Below are positions 7,900 to 15,149 of a stretch of DNA of 64,000 nucleotides, in pieces. Below the pieces are notes generated by a model that made no database searches, was not told where the DNA came from, and was given only the letters and a program-made list of their open reading frames with translations. Positions within the stretch are counted from its first letter, which is position 1, and the number at the start of each line of letters is the position of its first letter. Source of the stretch: Spirosoma sp. 48-14 (lineage in GTDB: Bacteria > Bacteroidota > Bacteroidia > Cytophagales > Spirosomataceae); the NCBI RefSeq assembly GCF_001898575.1, contig NZ_MKUD01000063.1, forward strand, positions 447,215-511,214, written 5' to 3'. The translations under genes were made by a program, and so were the position numbers.

Positions 7900-9288
7900 C
7901 TAGGCTGAGGGTGAAGTAAAATCAGGTAACTGAATCAGTTTGACCCTGCGGAAAAACCGCCAGGTAAGCAGAACCGCTGCTATGGTAAGGCCGGCCAATA
8001 AGCCAATCCAGACACCAATAGCATCCATACCCAGAGGAAAAGCCAAGACATAGCTCAAGGGTAGCGCCACAATCCAGTACGAGAACAGTGTAATCAGCGT
8101 TGGAACATTTACATCCGACAAGCCCCGCAGACTACCCAATGCCACAACCTGAACCCCGTCGGAAAGCTGGAACACCCCAGCAATAATCACCAGCGATGCG
8201 GCAATCCGTATAACCGCCGGGTTGTCACGAATATAGAGGGTAACCAGCCATTCGTTGGCCGTTAGAAAGACCAGGGCCATCAGCGTCATGAAACTGATCG
8301 ACAGCATAAAAGCCGCAATCCCTGCCTGCCAAACCCCTTCCCGACTTCCCCGCCCTACAGACGCGCTTACTCGTATAGCTGCTGCCGACGAAATACCTGT
8401 TGCCATCATATAGGTAACCGACGCCATATTGATCGCAATCTGGTGAGCGGCCAATCGATCCTCGCCAAGCCAGCCCACAATGACTACCGCCAGTGAAAAC
8501 GTAGCTACCTCAAAGAAAAAGGTCAAGCCGCCCGGTATACAGAGCCGCAGGATTTCCCAGGCTTCGGCATTCGTTGGTAACGTACGGAACTGAGGGAGCA
8601 GAAATGGTTTAAAACGTCCCGACCGATACACATACATCAGCATAGCACCCGCCATAAACGTTCGCGATAGAAGGGTAGCAACTGCCGACCCCATCAACCC
8701 CATAGCTGGAAAAGGCCCTGCCCCTTTAATGAGCAAATAGTTAAACAGGGCATTCAGGAAGAGGGCCGAAAGCGTAATGACCATAGCGACACGTGGATAG
8801 CGTAAACCATCGCACAACTGGCGAGCACCCACAAAAATCATTAACGGTACCAACGACGCGCTCAGAATCAACATAAAATCGCGGGACAACCGCGTTACTT
8901 CTGCACTCTGACCAAACAGATCAAAATTGAACGCCAATAAGGCAGAAAGGCTTCCTAAAACGAAACTTAGCAAAAGTCCTACCCGTAACCCTGCCCGAAA
9001 CAGGCGGTTTACGGCAGCAGGGTCATTTTGGTTGTGCGACTTCGACACCAGAGCCGCCACTACCGTTAAACCACCTACCCCAATACTCGACATCAGGAAC
9101 GACAACGAATTGGCCAGCCCGGCAGCCCCCAGTGGAACAGCCCCCAGCAGACGCCCAACGAACAGGTTATCTGTAACCCCCATCAATACAACACCCAACT
9201 GAGCAATGATAATCGGAACGCTCAGACGAATGGTATCGGTGATTTCGGAGCGGTAACGGGTTAGCAAAGAGGTGGGAGTATAGGACAT
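7900..9288 (-). CDS. MATE family efflux transporter (NorM-like)
   Basis: This is a 462-residue inner-membrane protein with about twelve hydrophobic segments arranged as two six-helix halves. The first half begins SVPIIIAQLGVVLMGVTDNLFVGRL; this N-terminal pattern (PII-AQL-MG--D--FVG-L) is typical of NorM-type MATE exporters, which use a Na+ or H+ gradient to expel cationic drugs and metabolites. The substrate cannot be told from the sequence. The start ATG at 9288 lies about 25 bp downstream of a TACCTTTG -7 element. Confidence 0.92.
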   Translation of the reverse strand: MSYTPTSLLTRYRSEITDTIRLSVPIIIAQLGVVLMGVTDNLFVGRLLGAVPLGAAGLANSLSFLMSSIGVGGLTVVAALVSKSHNQNDPAAVNRLFRAGLRVGLLLSFVLGSLSALLAFNFDLFGQSAEVTRLSRDFMLILSASLVPLMIFVGARQLCDGLRYPRVAMVITLSALFLNALFNYLLIKGAGPFPAMGLMGSAVATLLSRTFMAGAMLMYVYRSGRFKPFLLPQFRTLPTNAEAWEILRLCIPGGLTFFFEVATFSLAVVIVGWLGEDRLAAHQIAINMASVTYMMATGISSAAAIRVSASVGRGSREGVWQAGIAAFMLSISFMTLMALVFLTANEWLVTLYIRDNPAVIRIAASLVIIAGVFQLSDGVQVVALGSLRGLSDVNVPTLITLFSYWIVALPLSYVLAFPLGMDAIGVWIGLLAGLTIAAVLLTWRFFRRVKLIQLPDFTSPSA

Positions 9289-9313
9289 AGGGGTACTAAA
9301 CAGAAGTCGACGA

Positions 9314-9321
9314 CAAAGGTA
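9314..9321 (-). promoter_or_regulatory. Candidate -7 promoter element for the MATE gene
   Basis: The minus strand reads TACCTTTG, an exact TAnnTTTG match 25 bp upstream of the MATE start codon. No clear -33 element is visible. Confidence 0.45.
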
Positions 9322-9366
9322 ACCTTTCCCACTTGCTTATTCCCTATGCCCCTACTCCTTTGCCCA

Positions 9367-9396
9367 TTGCCGCTTGGTCCTTTCTTCGTACTTTTG
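9367..9396 (+). promoter_or_regulatory. Promoter of the DUF4290 gene
   Basis: TTG at 9367-9369 and TACTTTTG at 9389-9396 are separated by 19 bp, matching the Bacteroidota -33/-7 arrangement. The element lies inside the longest possible reading frame of the gene, so translation must start downstream of it. Confidence 0.6.
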
Positions 9397-9427
9397 TTTT
9401 CTTATTGATATAAACCAGGCAAGGCCT

Positions 9428-10204
9428 TTGAAAGAATACGGCAGCAGTATCCAAAAGCTGGTTGACAACATGGTCAACATTGAAGATCGGGAGAAGCGTA
9501 CCCGCTACGCGCATATCCTGATCGAGTTAATGCGACAGATTCACCCCAACATGAAAGATGGGCAGGACTACTACAACAAACTGTGGGATGACCTATATAT
9601 CATGTCGGGCTTTACTCTCGATGTCGACAGCCCCTACCCTCCTCCATCGGAAGAAGCCCTGGGTAAAAAACCACAGCGAGTCCCCTACAACACGCACCAT
9701 CTAAAATTCAAACATTTTGGCCGAAATGTGGATTTACTGGTAGCGAAAGCCGTTGCGCTGGAAGATCAGGAAGAACGTAGAGCGTTTGTTTCGTACCTAA
9801 CCCGCCTGATGCGTACGTTTTACCAGGCCTGGAATAAAGAATCGGTAGAAGACGAAACCATCTACCAAAGTCTGATCGAGATCTCGAACGGGCAACTTTA
9901 CGACGACATCAAACTCATTCGGGAAGAAGGGCTGGTGGAGTCTACCCCGCGCGAGCGTACGGGTGATCAGCCCCAGCGTATCAGCGGCAATGCGAATTAT
10001 CGCAATGATCGCAACCGCGACGGAGGCTCGAATCAGGGACGCCAAAATCGTGATGGAGGCAACCGAAACTTTGGCAACCGAAATAATGGGAATGGGCCAG
10101 GTTCCAATCAGGGGCGCCAAAACCGCGATGGTAACCGAAATTTCGGCAATCGCAATGGCGGCTCAGGTGGCCAAAACCGAAACAACGACCGTCGGAGACG
10201 ATAA
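9428..10204 (+). CDS. DUF4290 domain protein with RG/NG-rich tail
   Basis: I place the start at TTG 9428 (LKEYGSSIQKLVDN), giving 258 residues. An upstream TTG at 9374 precedes the promoter -7 element, and the family normally begins just before an EYGRNIQ-like motif. The DUF4290 domain covers about residues 1-175 (YAHILIELMRQIHPNMKD, HHLKFKHFGRNVDLLV, FYQAWNKES). The last 70 or so residues are repetitive and rich in Asn, Arg and Gly (GNRNFGNRN, QGRQNRDG), so probably disordered, and they resemble nucleic-acid-binding tails. The family is common in Bacteroidota and has no assigned function. It stands directly upstream of murA, with a hairpin repeat between. Confidence 0.85.
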   Translation: MKEYGSSIQKLVDNMVNIEDREKRTRYAHILIELMRQIHPNMKDGQDYYNKLWDDLYIMSGFTLDVDSPYPPPSEEALGKKPQRVPYNTHHLKFKHFGRNVDLLVAKAVALEDQEERRAFVSYLTRLMRTFYQAWNKESVEDETIYQSLIEISNGQLYDDIKLIREEGLVESTPRERTGDQPQRISGNANYRNDRNRDGGSNQGRQNRDGGNRNFGNRNNGNGPGSNQGRQNRDGNRNFGNRNGGSGGQNRNNDRRRR

Positions 10205-10210
10205 ACTAGA

Positions 10211-10310
10211 TTAATGAGTAATGGTTAATGCATAATGAACAATGTTGATAGAGCTATCGACAACATTATACATTAACCATTATTCATTATGCATTAATCA
10301 TTATTCATCA
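10211..10310. repeat. Imperfect inverted repeat (AATGAATAATGG family), copy 1
   Basis: The left arm taatgagtaatggttaatgcataatgaacaatgttgatag and the right arm ctatcgacaacattatacattaaccattattcattatgcattaatc nearly pair over about 40 bp. It fills the gap between the DUF4290 gene and murA. Related copies lie at 41171-41242 and 42054-42135. Confidence 0.8.
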
Positions 10311-10318
10311 TTTCCTAA

Positions 10319-11626
10319 ATGGCATCTTTTCAAATTACAGGTGGGCGCCGACTCAAAGGCGAACTTATTCCGCAAGGAGCAAAAAATGAAGCTTTACAGA
10401 TTCTTTGTGCCGTACTGCTCACAAAGGAGCCTGTTGTGATTCATAATATCCCAAACATTCGCGATGTCAACCAGCTCATCGACCTGTTGGGTGATTTAGG
10501 GGTTTGGGTTACCAAAATTGGCGAAAGTTCGTACCGTTTCCAGGCTAGTGATGTTAACCTGGAGTATCTGGAATCCGAGACATATAAACGAAAAGCAGCT
10601 GCTCTGCGTGGTTCGGTTATGCTGCTGGGCCCTATGCTGGCTCGATTCAAAAAAGGACGGATTCCTCGACCAGGTGGCGATAAAATCGGCCGTCGTCGGC
10701 TGGATACCCATTTTCTGGGCTTTGAGAAGTTGGGAGCCCAGTTCAACTACGACGCCAATGATGGTGGCTATTATCAGGTTGATGCCAGTAACCTACGTGG
10801 TACCTATATGCTGCTGGATGAAGCGTCGGTAACGGGTACAGCCAACGTGCTGATGGCGGCTGTTATGGCGGAGGGTATTACGACCATTTATAATGCAGCC
10901 TGTGAACCCTACCTACAGCAACTCAGTCGAATGCTCAATTCGATGGGAGCTAAAATTTCGGGGGTTGGCTCCAATCTGCTAACCATCGAAGGTGTATCGG
11001 AACTGAAAGGTACCGAACACACCATGTTGCCCGACATGATCGAAATTGGCTCGTTTATTGGTCTGGCAGCCATGACACAGTCAGAAATTACAATCAAAAA
11101 CTGCCGGATTCCTGAGCTGGGTATCATCCCCGACCAGTTTAAGCGACTAGGCATTCAGATGGAATTCCGGGGCGACGATATTTACATTCCGGCTCAGGAG
11201 CATTATCAGATCGAGACGTTTCTGGATGGCGGTATGATGACCGTTGCCGATGCGCCCTGGCCAGGGTTCACACCCGATTTGCTGAGCATTGTGCTGGTAA
11301 CGGCTGTTCAGGCGCAGGGAACGTTGCTTATCCACCAGAAAATGTTCGAAAGTCGGCTCTTCTTTGTGGATAAACTCATCGACATGGGTGCTCAGATTAT
11401 TCTGTGCGATCCGCACCGGGCTACGGTGGTAGGCCTCAATCGGCAGATGCCCCTAAAAGGTATCCGTATGTCATCGCCAGATATTCGGGCAGGCGTTGCA
11501 TTGCTCATTGCGGCTATGTCGGCCAAAGGAACCAGCATCATCGACAGCATCGAGCAAATTGACCGGGGTTACCAGAATATCGATACCCGACTAAACGCCA
11601 TAGGTGCCGAGATCATTCGGTTGTAA
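10319..11626 (+). CDS. murA: UDP-N-acetylglucosamine 1-carboxyvinyltransferase MurA (Asp at the Cys115 position)
   Basis: First committed step of peptidoglycan synthesis: transfer of enolpyruvate from PEP to UDP-GlcNAc in the cytoplasm. The 435 residues form two inside-out alpha/beta domains. The conserved Lys22-Asn23 pair is present in GAKNEAL. The active-site loop reads RPGGD(121)KIGRRRLDTH, where most enzymes have PGGC. Cys115 is thus replaced by Asp, with codon GAT at 10679-10681. Asp at this position is known from mycobacterial and chlamydial MurA, which remain active but resist fosfomycin. The gene ends at a strong terminator. Confidence 0.95.
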   Translation: MASFQITGGRRLKGELIPQGAKNEALQILCAVLLTKEPVVIHNIPNIRDVNQLIDLLGDLGVWVTKIGESSYRFQASDVNLEYLESETYKRKAAALRGSVMLLGPMLARFKKGRIPRPGGDKIGRRRLDTHFLGFEKLGAQFNYDANDGGYYQVDASNLRGTYMLLDEASVTGTANVLMAAVMAEGITTIYNAACEPYLQQLSRMLNSMGAKISGVGSNLLTIEGVSELKGTEHTMLPDMIEIGSFIGLAAMTQSEITIKNCRIPELGIIPDQFKRLGIQMEFRGDDIYIPAQEHYQIETFLDGGMMTVADAPWPGFTPDLLSIVLVTAVQAQGTLLIHQKMFESRLFFVDKLIDMGAQIILCDPHRATVVGLNRQMPLKGIRMSSPDIRAGVALLIAAMSAKGTSIIDSIEQIDRGYQNIDTRLNAIGAEIIRL

Positions 11627-11644
11627 CCAAAAAGGCTTTATTTT

Positions 11645-11680
11645 TGAACCCAATACACTATGGTGTATTGGGTTTTCTTT
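11645..11680 (+). terminator. Terminator of murA
   Basis: The 12-bp stem AACCCAATACAC / GTGTATTGGGTT has a 4-nt loop TATG and a following T-rich stretch, and starts about 20 bp after the murA stop codon. Confidence 0.9.
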
Positions 11681-11687
11681 TATTATC

Positions 11688-12017
11688 ATGAATAATAGAG
11701 GCCGTTTTCAGGCACAGGGACAGCATTTAGAAGAATCTGAATCTTGGGCTCAGGAAGAGCCCTTATACTCTGATCAAGCAAAGAGTAAATTGTTAAATCT
11801 AAAAGAAAAACTATCTTCACCTGAGAGAAAGAAGAGGGAAAAAGCGTTTACTCAATGTCAAGTCGCTATTACCAGAGCCTGTGAGAATGGTGGTATTTTA
11901 GTAGATGGTAATAGGCCATACATAAAATCTTACCCAGGGAATGATAAGGAACGAGTTGATGTGGAAGTATGGAAAGGAAAAGCTTTTTTAAGAAGAAATG
12001 ATGATGCAACTTGCTAG
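11688..12017 (+). CDS. Hypothetical protein of an AT-rich two-gene cassette (first gene)
   Basis: This 109-residue protein starts at ATG 11688 (MNNRGRFQAQGQHLEESESW), just after the murA terminator. It shows a short basic/Gln start, a conserved-looking ESESWAQEEPL segment, a charged helix (about 33-55), and a C-terminal beta-like part ending VDVEVWKGKAFLRR. I have a vague memory of similar RGRFQAQG...ESESW proteins of unknown function, possibly linked to polymorphic toxins, but cannot name the family. It overlaps the next gene by 20 bp, so the two are co-transcribed and probably coupled in translation. Base composition is visibly AT-richer than in flanking genes, suggesting transfer. Confidence 0.7.
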   Translation: MNNRGRFQAQGQHLEESESWAQEEPLYSDQAKSKLLNLKEKLSSPERKKREKAFTQCQVAITRACENGGILVDGNRPYIKSYPGNDKERVDVEVWKGKAFLRRNDDATC

Positions 12018-12540
12018 ATATAAAAACTTTCTTTTAGATAAAGACCTCTATTTCCAAAACAAAAAATTCTGGAATGATACAGTCAGTCGTTTAAGTAATG
12101 CTGACTATACTGAGTGGGTCATTACAAAGTTTGCGAATGGTGAGGATTTTTTTGATGGTAATCCGATTTTCTCTGCGCTTTACGAGCGCTTGAATAAAGC
12201 CATAAGAATTATACAAATAGAAAAAGACATTCTTATTCCTGAACTTAGAGTTTGGCTGGAGAATGTACAGTATGAAGATAGATCGAACATTAAAGAGTTA
12301 CTAATTGTCATTCAACCGAGCGATAGTGCTTTTCAAACAGCGCAATCCATCATAACCACCTTCTTAAAAGGGTTGTCTGTCAAGAAATATATCACAACCT
12401 CCAATGCATTTTATAAAAGTAAAGCTCAACAAGCCCGCGCTAAATTGGTCATGGAATCGTTTGAAAAAACCAACCAATACTCACAGCCCCGCAAGGTTAT
12501 AGCAAAAAAGTCGGCTAAAGGAGAGTTGAGAGCGATATAG
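11998..12540 (+). CDS. Hypothetical protein of an AT-rich two-gene cassette (second gene)
   Basis: This 180-residue, largely helical cytoplasmic protein starts MMMQLARYKNFLLDKD and ends in a basic tail (KVIAKKSAKGELRAI). Any of three consecutive ATG codons at 11998-12006 could start it. It has no signal peptide or membrane helix and matches no family I know. The 20-bp overlap with the preceding gene, the shared AT-rich composition and the isolation of the pair by the murA terminator upstream point to a two-component cassette such as toxin-immunity or toxin-antitoxin. The sequence itself does not prove this. Confidence 0.7.
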   Translation: MMMQLARYKNFLLDKDLYFQNKKFWNDTVSRLSNADYTEWVITKFANGEDFFDGNPIFSALYERLNKAIRIIQIEKDILIPELRVWLENVQYEDRSNIKELLIVIQPSDSAFQTAQSIITTFLKGLSVKKYITTSNAFYKSKAQQARAKLVMESFEKTNQYSQPRKVIAKKSAKGELRAI

Positions 12541-12632
12541 CCAACTAAACCTTCTGGCTTCATTTTTGTCTTTAGTATATAATCCGTTTACTTAGGCGAT
12601 TGATATTGTCTGTAAAAAACCATTTGCAAAGC

Positions 12633-13277
12633 ATGAAAACGCTACAATCCAATTTAGTGATCTGGGGATTAGCCTTCTCTCTGTCTGGAATTTCGTTTGC
12701 CGCCTGCGCTCAGGCAACCACAAGTGCCGCCACGTCAACCCATTCAGCCAGCGACCCGGCTAAAACGGCCTTATTGACTCCTCTGCAACAGACGGTTACG
12801 AAAATAAAAAAACTGGTAGCCACCGGAGACCCTGACTTCGATTATGCCTTTCAGGCGAAGATTCATGCCCAGGGCGCTCAGGACTTACTGAAACAGGAAA
12901 TTCAAAACGGCAAGGATACATCGCTGTTGAAAATGGCAAAAACGCTGTTGCCAGCTACCGAAGCCGATATTAATCTGGTCGATGGTACAATGCGCCAGTT
13001 GAAGCCTACCCGCCCGAGCCAGGCGTTTACACAACAGCAAAGCCGCAATATTGAGGCTATGGGTCTGAAGTTGCAGCAAACCGGCACCAGCGATAAACTG
13101 ACCAGCAACCTGGATAAGAACTTCGCCACCTTGCTAGCCGATCAGCGTCAGGATGCTATCGATATGGCTACGACTTATCTGCAATACGGCAAAAACGAAA
13201 CACTGCGGACGTACGCCCAGCAGTTGATCGACCGGTCGAAGAAAGAAATCGAGCAGATTAAAGGAATGCAAAAATAA
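12633..13277 (+). CDS. Exported DUF305-like protein, metal-site histidines absent
   Basis: A start at ATG 12633 (MKTLQSNLVIWGLAFSL) gives 214 residues with a signal peptide ending near FAACAQ; the Cys could also be a lipobox. An upstream alternative start at 12600 would add 11 residues. Two helical repeats follow. The second reads FATLLADQRQDAIDMATTYLQYGKN and ends KKEIEQIKGMQ, which resembles DUF305 domains of the ferritin-like fold, where the motif is MIPHHQGAIDMA. The paired His are not there, so metal binding is doubtful. A Thr/Ala/Ser linker separates the signal from the domain. A terminator hairpin follows at once. Confidence 0.65.
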   Translation: MKTLQSNLVIWGLAFSLSGISFAACAQATTSAATSTHSASDPAKTALLTPLQQTVTKIKKLVATGDPDFDYAFQAKIHAQGAQDLLKQEIQNGKDTSLLKMAKTLLPATEADINLVDGTMRQLKPTRPSQAFTQQQSRNIEAMGLKLQQTGTSDKLTSNLDKNFATLLADQRQDAIDMATTYLQYGKNETLRTYAQQLIDRSKKEIEQIKGMQK

Positions 13278-13301
13278 AAACCCGGTTCAACGGGGTATAT
13301 A

Positions 13302-13336
13302 GAAATGGGAGGTATATTCATGCCTCCCATTTTTGT
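13302..13336 (+). terminator. Terminator after the DUF305-like gene
   Basis: The stem aaatgggaggta / tgcctcccattt is followed by T-run. It overlaps an in-frame ATG at 13305 of the next frame and so argues for the downstream start at 13341 in the rhodopsin-like gene. Confidence 0.75.
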
Positions 13337-13340
13337 GTTT

Positions 13341-14150
13341 ATGGACGTAACCAACTCATTCATTCCAACGGCAGGTACGGCGGGCATCCTGCCTATGATT
13401 ACCTATTTTTTTCTGATCGTAGCAATGCTTGCCTTTATCGGCAATTTTGTCTTCATACTATTTTCCTCAACCAGACTATCACTTTCACCCATACGACCAC
13501 CTTACCGCCAGATGCCAAATCTGCTGGCTATTTGTGCATTAATAGTGGGCTTTGTTTATTACCTGCTACAAGCTTATTACCGGGATGTACTGGCAGAACT
13601 ACCTACTGTCACGGACCCGAACGACCGCCAAACGCTGCTGCGTGAGTCCTATAATGCCCTTGGTCAGTACCGTTATATGGGCTGGTTCATAACCACTCCA
13701 TTGCTGCTCCTGCATCTTATTCTTATTACCCATATCCAACTTGAATCCATTAAACGTCCACTGGCATCCCTATTGCTATCGGCTTTTTTCATGGCGATTG
13801 CCAGTTATATAGGACACCAACAACTATCGTTTGATAATGAGATTCAGATTGGACAGAAGCTGACCTGGGGGCTGATTGCCCTTGTCGATTACGTATTCAT
13901 CCTGTTTACGCTAAACCGATTACGTAATCAATGTGTGGGTGACACACTCAGCAAACAACCGTTTATTCGTCTGACGGCCCTATCGATTATCAGTAGTTGG
14001 GGGATTTATTTACTCGGCTATTTCCTGACGCTCCTGCCTATCGATCTCAACTGGATTCACCTTTTGTTTACAGTAACTGACCTTACGAGTGTAATTGGCA
14101 GTAGTCTAATCGCTTATCTATACAGCCCCCACGAACTTTCCGAAAGGTGA
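13341..14150 (+). CDS. Microbial-rhodopsin-like seven-helix protein lacking the retinal lysine
   Basis: This 269-residue protein has seven hydrophobic helices at about 17-40, 60-80, 110-132, 138-158, 172-194, 208-231 and 236-262. Helix C reads Y-R111-Y-M-G114-W115-F-I-T118-T-P120-LLLL-H125, aligning with bacteriorhodopsin R82, D85, W86, T89, P91 and D96. Arg, Trp, Thr and Pro are kept, but D85 is Gly and D96 is His. Helix F keeps W220 (W182) and Y223 (Y185). Helix G reads D247-L-T-S-V251-I-G, matching D212-V-S-A-K216: the Asp is kept, but the Schiff-base Lys is Val (codon GTA at 14091-14093). No Lys occurs in any helix; the three are in loops (138, 173, 205). It cannot bind retinal in the usual way and cannot pump protons by the known route. 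A DUF62 gene follows 35 bp later on the same strand. I chose the start after the terminator. Confidence 0.8.
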   Translation: MDVTNSFIPTAGTAGILPMITYFFLIVAMLAFIGNFVFILFSSTRLSLSPIRPPYRQMPNLLAICALIVGFVYYLLQAYYRDVLAELPTVTDPNDRQTLLRESYNALGQYRYMGWFITTPLLLLHLILITHIQLESIKRPLASLLLSAFFMAIASYIGHQQLSFDNEIQIGQKLTWGLIALVDYVFILFTLNRLRNQCVGDTLSKQPFIRLTALSIISSWGIYLLGYFLTLLPIDLNWIHLLFTVTDLTSVIGSSLIAYLYSPHELSER

Positions 14151-14185
14151 TTTATAATTCCTCGATACCGTAACCTCCTACCATC

Positions 14186-15091
14186 ATGCATAACCTCTAC
14201 AAACTTTCTCTCTTTCTCTGGCTATTCAGCTCCCAAGCCAGCTATGCCCAAAATGGAATCGTCGTCTTTCAGTCTGATTTTGGGCTGAAAGATGGGGCCG
14301 TATCTGCTATGAAAGGAGTAGCCATGGGCGTATCACCCGCGCTCAAATTATTCGACCTCACACACGACATTCCGGCTTATAACATTTGGGAAGCTGCCTA
14401 TCGACTGCATCAAACGGTTCCTTACTATCCAAAAGGCACGGTGTTTGTATCCGTTTGCGATCCGGGAGTTGGGACCGAACGACATTCGGTAGTACTACTG
14501 ACAAAAACGGGTCACTATATCGTAACGCCCGACAACGGAACGCTCACCTTAGTAGCCGAGCATCTGGGTATCGGCCAGGTCCGGCAGATCGACGAAGCAA
14601 TCAACCGACTACGGAATTCAAACCAGTCATACACGTTTCACGGACGCGATGTATATGCCTATACAGCCGCCCGACTGGCCTCGCATACCATTCGTTTCGA
14701 ACAGGTAGGCCCTAAGTTGCCAAACGAAGTTGTACGATTGCCCTACCAAAAAGCGGAAGCAGCCAATGGTATGTTGAAGGGAACCATCCCGGTGTTGGAT
14801 ATTCAGTACGGGAATGTCTGGAGTAATATTCCCAAGTCGATGATTGACCAGCTTGGCATAAAGCCGGGGGGCATGGTTCGGGTGCAGATTTTTCAGAACG
14901 ATCAATCGCTGTATGACAGATCCGTTGCGTTCGTCAACACCTTCGGCGAAGCGGCCATTGGCGACGATGTGGCCTATATCAACAGTCTACTGAACTTCTC
15001 AATAGCCGTCAATCAGGGAAATTTCTCAGAAAAATATAAAGTGTTCAGCGGCCCCGACTGGAAGATTGTCGTTAGTAAGACGAGCAAGTAA
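14186..15091 (+). CDS. SAM hydroxide adenosyltransferase family protein (DUF62), exported
   Basis: This 301-residue protein belongs to the family that splits S-adenosylmethionine with water (or halide in fluorinase/chlorinase) to adenosine and methionine. The motifs are SDFG (30-33) with Asp36, CDPGVGTERH (91-100), TPDNGTLT (114-121) and FHGRDVYAYTAARL (151-164). The C-terminal domain (about 195-300) carries DIQYGNVWSNI. The N-terminus looks like a cleavable signal peptide ending SYAQ at about residue 22, so the enzyme would act in the periplasm, where SAM is not expected. It is probably co-transcribed with the rhodopsin-like gene 35 bp upstream. Hydrolase is the likeliest activity; the substrate outside the cytoplasm is unclear. 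Confidence 0.85.
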   Translation: MHNLYKLSLFLWLFSSQASYAQNGIVVFQSDFGLKDGAVSAMKGVAMGVSPALKLFDLTHDIPAYNIWEAAYRLHQTVPYYPKGTVFVSVCDPGVGTERHSVVLLTKTGHYIVTPDNGTLTLVAEHLGIGQVRQIDEAINRLRNSNQSYTFHGRDVYAYTAARLASHTIRFEQVGPKLPNEVVRLPYQKAEAANGMLKGTIPVLDIQYGNVWSNIPKSMIDQLGIKPGGMVRVQIFQNDQSLYDRSVAFVNTFGEAAIGDDVAYINSLLNFSIAVNQGNFSEKYKVFSGPDWKIVVSKTSK

Positions 15092-15146
15092 CGCGGGTGG
15101 AAACCCGCGATGGTGGCTAATAGCGCGGGTCTCCACCACCTTACAA
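15088..15146. repeat. Inverted repeat (GTAACGCGGGT family), second copy
   Basis: An inner hairpin cgcgggt-ggaa-acccgcg sits at 15092-15109, followed by ggtgg...cgcgggtctccaccacc. The left part ta-acgcgggtggaaacccgcg matches the repeat at 7555-7648. It overlaps the stop codon of the DUF62 gene and separates it from the convergent ABC exporter, where it may also act as a terminator. Confidence 0.7.
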
Positions 15147-15149
15147 CAG

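Noticed and set aside
12600..12632. Upstream start for the DUF305-like gene
   Set aside because: The 11 extra residues precede a normal signal peptide (MKTLQSN...), so ATG 12633 is the better start.
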